A stretch of 64,000 nt of DNA. Source: an uncultured Candidatus Thioglobus sp. Its GTDB lineage: Bacteria; Pseudomonadota; Gammaproteobacteria; PS1; Pseudothioglobaceae. The stretch is from positions 1-64,000 of the forward strand of contig CAJJCX010000002.1 in assembly GCA_905182815.1 (NCBI GenBank). The letters run 5' to 3'. The translations under genes were made by a program, and so were the position numbers. Below the pieces are notes generated by a model. It searched no databases and had not been told where the DNA came from. It worked only from the letters and a program-made list of their open reading frames with translations. Every line of letters begins with the position of its first letter. Positions within the stretch are counted from its first letter, which is position 1. Positions 60,207 to 64,000 of the stretch are shown here, piece by piece.

Positions 60207-61055
60207 CTAGTAGTAAGAGAATTCTACTCTTCGGTTCTCTTCCCACGCCATTTCATTGCTTCCAACTAGAATTGGAGACTCTTCACCATAGCTTACAACT
60301 AAAATTCTGTCATCAAGGTTATAAAGGCTTAAGACCTCTTTTACACTTAAGGCACGATTTTCACCAAGTGCTAGGTTATATTCACGGGTTCCACGCTCAT
60401 CTGCATGCCCTTCTAATCTCAAGCTTAGTGAAGGATTGTCTTGCATAAAGTTAGCATGCTCAATAATCTTTCTTGTAGATACTTCATCTATCTCAGTATC
60501 GTCATAATCAAAATACAGAATAAAAGAGTCACTAGAGTTTTTGAAATTTTCAATAATTGCTAACATCGCTGCTGCATCATCCATTAACGCCTGAATAAGC
60601 TCATCTCTATTAGCTAAATTTCCATCTGCATCAAGAACAATCAAGTCACCCATACCTTTAGAATTGATCATTTCGATAAGTGCATCATCAGATAGTGATT
60701 CAAGTTCTGCCGTCTTTCCATCAAGCAAATCTCCACTTTCAACAATAGCGTTTATGATTTGATCTCTATTTTGAAGGTTACCATCTGCATCAAGAACTAT
60801 AAGATCTCCCAATCCCTTCTCTTTAGCGATAGCAATTAACTCATCATTAGATAATTGCTCAAGCTCATCAATTGTAAATCCACCATCTTCATCCATTGCA
60901 ACTAGCGTTGCATCACCACCAAGATCTGCTTGCTCAGTTGCAGCATCACTTGGGTTAATTAAATCAAGAAACTTATCACCCAGTTCAGAAATACTATTAG
61001 CACCACAAGAGCTTAAAAAGATAACACTTGATAAAAGTAGAATTTTTTTTGACAT
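60207..61055 (-). CDS. pal: Peptidoglycan-associated lipoprotein Pal with extra repeats
   Basis: Outer-membrane lipoprotein binding peptidoglycan and TolB. It has a lipoprotein signal with lipobox LSSC (Cys17) and a C-terminal OmpA-like domain (about 175-282) with YFDYDDTEID, LEGHADERGTREYNLALGENRA and NRRVEFSYY. Between them are about 110 extra residues holding two near-identical 39-residue repeats (66-104 and 119-157), each ending in an EF-hand-like LDADGNLxNRD loop. Length is 282 against 173 in E. coli. It lies between tolB and cpoB. Pal identity is sure; the insert is unexplained. Confidence 0.92.
   Translation of the reverse strand: MSKKILLLSSVIFLSSCGANSISELGDKFLDLINPSDAATEQADLGGDATLVAMDEDGGFTIDELEQLSNDELIAIAKEKGLGDLIVLDADGNLQNRDQIINAIVESGDLLDGKTAELESLSDDALIEMINSKGMGDLIVLDADGNLANRDELIQALMDDAAAMLAIIENFKNSSDSFILYFDYDDTEIDEVSTRKIIEHANFMQDNPSLSLRLEGHADERGTREYNLALGENRALSVKEVLSLYNLDDRILVVSYGEESPILVGSNEMAWEENRRVEFSYY
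60585..60860 (-). repeat. In-frame tandem repeat in pal (two 39-codon units)
   Basis: Units at 60744-60860 and 60585-60701 (period 53 codons) encode LSxDxLIxxxxxKGxGDLIV followed by LDADGNLxNRDxxIxAx. A shorter, related acidic segment MDEDGGFTIDELE precedes the first unit. The pattern indicates internal duplication. Confidence 0.85.
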
Positions 61056-61064
61056 TTTTTTTCC

Positions 61065-62345
61065 TTAGTTTGAATAATTTGACCAAGTAGGTTCTCTTAC
61101 TTCGCCGGTTTTTTGCATTAATTCAACAATTTGGTTGTTGTGAAGTGAAATTATAGACAAAATTCCCTTGTTGTCTCTATTAGTTGAAAAAATAATCATT
61201 CCACCGTTTGGAGAAAAGTAAGGAGATTCATCTGATTTATTTCGAGTCATTACCGTTAAGTCTCTAGATTTGATGTCTAATAAGGCGACCCTGTAGTCTT
61301 TATCAACTCTGTGAATGAGTGCCAAATCTTTACCATCAGGTGAAAAAACTGGTTTTGCGTTGTATCGACCTTCAAAAGTAGCTCGAGATATTTTTCCAGA
61401 GTTAAGGTCCTTTATATAAACTTGAACTTGCCCTGTCCTGTTAGAAGTAAACGCAATACTATTACCATCTGGTGAAAAGCTAGCTTCTGTATCAATTGAT
61501 ATGTTTTTAGTTAACCTCTTAAGGTTCTTTGATTTAAAGTTATATAAATATATATCTTTATTTCCTTGTTTGGAAATTGTTAGCGCAATACTATCTCCAC
61601 TTGGATGGAAAGTAGGTGAGGATGCAATACCATCAAATTTTGGTAACTTAATTGGAATTGTTTTTAAAAAAGGAGTCATAACAAAAACTTCAGACCTATT
61701 ATTTTTAAAAGAGACATAAGCAAGTTTTTGCTGATCTTTTGACCAGGCTGGAGATAAAATTGGGTTTGATTGTCTAACAATTGTTTGAGGGTTTTCTCCA
61801 TCAGAGTCGGATATTTGAAGCCTATATGTTCTACCACCACTATTATTATCAGTCACAGTAACATATGACAGCCTAGTATTAAAAGAGCCTTTTTGTCCAA
61901 GAAGGACATAATAAATTTTATCACTTAGGAAATGAGCCATTCTTCTAAAGCCAGAGTTACTAACAGTAATCTTTTTTTGATATAAGCTTTTTTCAGAAAA
62001 GACATCATAAATATAAATATAAATGTTGTAAACCTTTGGGCTTATTTGCTCAACTTTTCCAAAAACAACTGCATCTTTTTTATGCTCTTTCCAAAAGTTA
62101 AAATCAATTTGATTTGTTACCAATGCGTCAGTACTTAAGGCGCTAAATTGGCCTGATCTATTTAAATTATCTCTAATAATTTTAGCGATGTCTACATTTT
62201 CTTTTGAATCACCAATTATTTCAAAAGGAGCAATAACTATAGGAAAAGCAGCCTCTTTAGATTTTAAAATATTTACTTCTAAAAGTGCATTAGCTGAAAA
62301 TGACAATAATAGGTTGAATAACAAAATAAACTTTAAATATTTCAC
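61065..62345 (-). CDS. tolB: Tol-Pal system beta-propeller protein TolB
   Basis: Periplasmic protein linking Pal to the TolQRA motor. It has a signal peptide (about 1-20, FILLFNLLLSFSANA), an N-terminal TolB domain (about 21-165) and a six-bladed propeller of PD40 repeats (LSPAWSKDQQKLAYVS, ASFSPDGNSIAFTSNRTGQVQVY, PVFSPDGKDLALIH, PYFSPNGGMIIFSTNRD). The 426 residues are normal (E. coli 430). Its ATG overlaps the iscX stop by 4 nt. tolQ, tolR and tolA are not in the window. Confidence 0.94.
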   Translation of the reverse strand: MKYLKFILLFNLLLSFSANALLEVNILKSKEAAFPIVIAPFEIIGDSKENVDIAKIIRDNLNRSGQFSALSTDALVTNQIDFNFWKEHKKDAVVFGKVEQISPKVYNIYIYIYDVFSEKSLYQKKITVSNSGFRRMAHFLSDKIYYVLLGQKGSFNTRLSYVTVTDNNSGGRTYRLQISDSDGENPQTIVRQSNPILSPAWSKDQQKLAYVSFKNNRSEVFVMTPFLKTIPIKLPKFDGIASSPTFHPSGDSIALTISKQGNKDIYLYNFKSKNLKRLTKNISIDTEASFSPDGNSIAFTSNRTGQVQVYIKDLNSGKISRATFEGRYNAKPVFSPDGKDLALIHRVDKDYRVALLDIKSRDLTVMTRNKSDESPYFSPNGGMIIFSTNRDNKGILSIISLHNNQIVELMQKTGEVREPTWSNYSN

Positions 62346-62539
62346 TCTTTCTCCTCAATCCAGTTCATTTGAATGGCTTCAAGAACCCTTTCACCACACT
62401 TACTTTGTCCTTCTTCAAAATCCTCAAGATCCATAACAAGCTGACGTAAATCAACAAAATTAATAGTTTTGGGATCAATATTAGGAGAGGTTTCTTCCAA
62501 TGAAATAGCTATTTCAAGTGAGTCAGTCCAGCAAAGCAT
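62342..62539 (-). CDS. iscX: IscX-like Fe-S assembly modulator
   Basis: A 65-residue acidic protein of the IscX/YfhJ family, which binds IscS and iron and tunes Fe-S cluster assembly. It matches the E. coli protein along its length: LCWTDSLEIA, the acidic DLRQLVMDLEDFEEG and EAIQMNWIEEKE. It normally ends the isc operon; here it is translationally coupled to tolB by a 4-nt overlap, with no other isc genes near. Confidence 0.9.
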   Translation of the reverse strand: MLCWTDSLEIAISLEETSPNIDPKTINFVDLRQLVMDLEDFEEGQSKCGERVLEAIQMNWIEEKE

Positions 62540-62616
62540 TATGTAATAGCATTAATAATTAATAAAGGTGTAATTTTAATCAATTCAATTGCTGACTTTG
62601 TACATTTTAATAAATA

Positions 62617-64000
62617 TTAAACTCTTTCAGCAGAAACAAGATGTGGGAGCTTGTTAAGTTGCTCCAATACGTCATTTAGTTGAATGATGTTTTTAATTAT
62701 AACAACAATGTGAAATAGCCTTGTAGAGTGTTGGCTTTCTTGCTGTTCAATATTTTCAATATTAACACCTAAGTTTGCTATGGTGTTTGCAATAGCTGCC
62801 AAACGACCACTTCTATTTTCAACTATAGCGCTTATTGCAACTTCAAAGACTTCATCTTCATCTGAGTTCCATTCAATTTCCATCCATTGTGCATTTTTTT
62901 CTTTAATATGCTCTAGATTTGAACAGATTGAGCGGTGCATAACCAGGCCTTTTTGTGTTGTTAAAACGCCTGTAACTTCATCTCCAGGGATGGGGTAGCA
63001 ACAATGAGCAAAGTTTATTGCCATTCCTTTTGTTTTATTTATAGAAATTGTATTAATTGTTTCGTTGTTAATATCCTGGAGGAGTTTATTAATAACTACA
63101 GCTACAAATATTTCAGACAATCCTACTTTTATATATAAGTCTTGAAAATCAAAACAATTGAGCTCCTTCAGGCATTTATCCCATTTATCTTTTGGTACAT
63201 CATTAATTTTAATTTTTTGATAATTAAGCGCATCAGAAATCAAAAGTTTTCCAAGTTTTGCTAATTCAGTTTTTGAGTTATCTTTAAGATTTGCCTTTAT
63301 TGCAGTTTTGGCTTTTGAAGTTACAACAAAATCTAGCCAGCTTGGCTTAGGCTTAACAAACCGACTAGTAATTATTTCCACTGTTTGACCAGATTTAAGC
63401 TTGGTTGAAAGCTCTGCTTCCGTTCCATTAATAGTAGCTTTTTGAGATCTTTTTCCAATATTTGTATGAACAGCGTATGCAAAATCAAGTACTGTTGCTC
63501 TAAGAGGCAGCTGAATTATCTTGCCAGCTGGAGTAAACACAAATACCTCATCAAAAAATAAATCGGCTTTTGTGTTCTCTAGGAAGTCAGCTGAAGTGTC
63601 AGTATTTTGCTGAATATCTAGTAAAGATCCAATCCAGTTTCTAGCTAATTTATCAGTTGGCTTACCAGTGTTTTTATAGTGCCAGTGAGCGGCAATCCCA
63701 TACTCAGATATGAATTCCATTTCTTGAGACCTGATTTGAACTTCAATGAACATTTTTCTAGGACCAAGCACAACTGTATGAATAGACTGATAACCATTTG
63801 GTTTTGGAGCTGAAATATAATCCTTAAATTTAAGCGGAATAGGTTTATAAAGACTATGTATATGGCCTAATGCCTGATAACAAGTATTTGTATTTTCAAC
63901 AACAATTCTAAAGGCATGCATATCAAGAACCTCTGAAAATTTTCTTGATTTAAATTTCATTTTATTGTAAACGCTTGAAGGCTGTTTTTGACGCCCTTCT
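62617..64000 (-). CDS. spoT: RelA/SpoT (p)ppGpp synthetase/hydrolase, 5' end beyond window
   Basis: C-terminal two-thirds of a long RSH protein controlling the stringent response. The frame stays open to the edge, reading EGRQKQPSSVYNKM before the internal Met at 63960, which matches the synthetase domain, so that Met is not the start. Following parts are the synthetase core (MHAFRIVVENTNTCYQALGHIHSLYKPIP, PNGYQSIHTVV, IAAHWHYK), the TGS domain (VFTPAGKIIQLP, AVHTNIG), the zinc-finger-like HCCYPIPGDEVTG and a C-terminal ACT domain. Conserved synthetase motifs look intact. The hydrolase part lies outside, so SpoT versus RelA is judged mainly by overall similarity. Confidence 0.85.
   Translation of the reverse strand, partial: EGRQKQPSSVYNKMKFKSRKFSEVLDMHAFRIVVENTNTCYQALGHIHSLYKPIPLKFKDYISAPKPNGYQSIHTVVLGPRKMFIEVQIRSQEMEFISEYGIAAHWHYKNTGKPTDKLARNWIGSLLDIQQNTDTSADFLENTKADLFFDEVFVFTPAGKIIQLPLRATVLDFAYAVHTNIGKRSQKATINGTEAELSTKLKSGQTVEIITSRFVKPKPSWLDFVVTSKAKTAIKANLKDNSKTELAKLGKLLISDALNYQKIKINDVPKDKWDKCLKELNCFDFQDLYIKVGLSEIFVAVVINKLLQDINNETINTISINKTKGMAINFAHCCYPIPGDEVTGVLTTQKGLVMHRSICSNLEHIKEKNAQWMEIEWNSDEDEVFEVAISAIVENRSGRLAAIANTIANLGVNIENIEQQESQHSTRLFHIVVIIKNIIQLNDVLEQLNKLPHLVSAERV

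Noticed and set aside
62617-63960. Met at 63960 as the start of the RSH gene
   Set aside because: The frame stays open to the window edge and the residues before this Met match the synthetase domain, so the true start lies outside.

Overview
The window is AT-rich, gene-dense bacterial DNA with the gene orders of a gammaproteobacterium: ybeD-lipB-lipA, pdxA-ksgA-apaG-apaH, nrdA-nrdB-yfaE, tolB-pal-cpoB and bamA-skp-lpxD-fabZ-lpxA. Low GC, short spacers, interlocked convergent stop codons and a taurine/choline/amino-acid diet fit a streamlined marine heterotroph. My best guess is something near the SUP05/Arctic96BD-19 (Thioglobus/Pseudothioglobus) group, but that placement is inference; there is no rRNA, tRNA, CRISPR array, phage or insertion sequence here.

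Region 1 (about 1-19 kb) is a catabolic block. A MocR-type regulator (tauR) diverges from tpa-ald-xsc, which turns taurine into acetyl phosphate plus sulfite. Next is a glyoxylate-shunt operon on the minus strand, aceA-aceK-rraA-glcB, which could assimilate the resulting acetyl units. An IclR-type regulator diverges from aceA and is followed by betB and betA (choline to glycine betaine), an enolase-superfamily dehydratase and a 3-hydroxyisobutyrate-dehydrogenase-like oxidoreductase.

Region 2 (about 19-43 kb) is housekeeping: oligopeptidase A; acpP-fabF; queC and parE; rpoH-groES-groEL; gmk, yggX, murJ; the envelope run bamA-skp-lpxD-fabZ-lpxA; dapF; pdxA-ksgA-apaG-apaH; and ybeD-lipB-lipA. 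Single-base frameshifts are concentrated in this region (lpxD, skp, a dozen or so in bamA, apaH, lipB). They hit essential genes, so they are more likely sequence errors than real decay.

Region 3 (about 43-64 kb) holds a dimeric dUTPase-like gene, selD-mnmH (2-selenouridine in tRNA), nrdA-nrdB-yfaE behind two NrdR boxes, an EamA exporter, an orphan winged-helix protein, a general L-amino-acid ABC transporter (aapJQMP, two genes frameshifted), nadE, pabB, cpoB-pal-tolB-iscX and a spoT gene cut by the right edge.

The most unusual item is nadE. Its reading frame begins with a complete XRE/DUF3693-like helix-turn-helix domain of about 90 residues, fused to glutamine-dependent NAD synthetase. A perfect 13-bp inverted repeat spans its likely promoter. 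This looks like a self-regulating NAD-biosynthesis enzyme, by analogy with NadR but of different architecture. Other points of interest are a Pal lipoprotein enlarged by two EF-hand-like repeats, an RraA homologue that keeps the Arg-Asp pair of the aldolase branch, a hairpin between aceA and aceK, and a sigma-32-like promoter inside rpoH in front of groESL.
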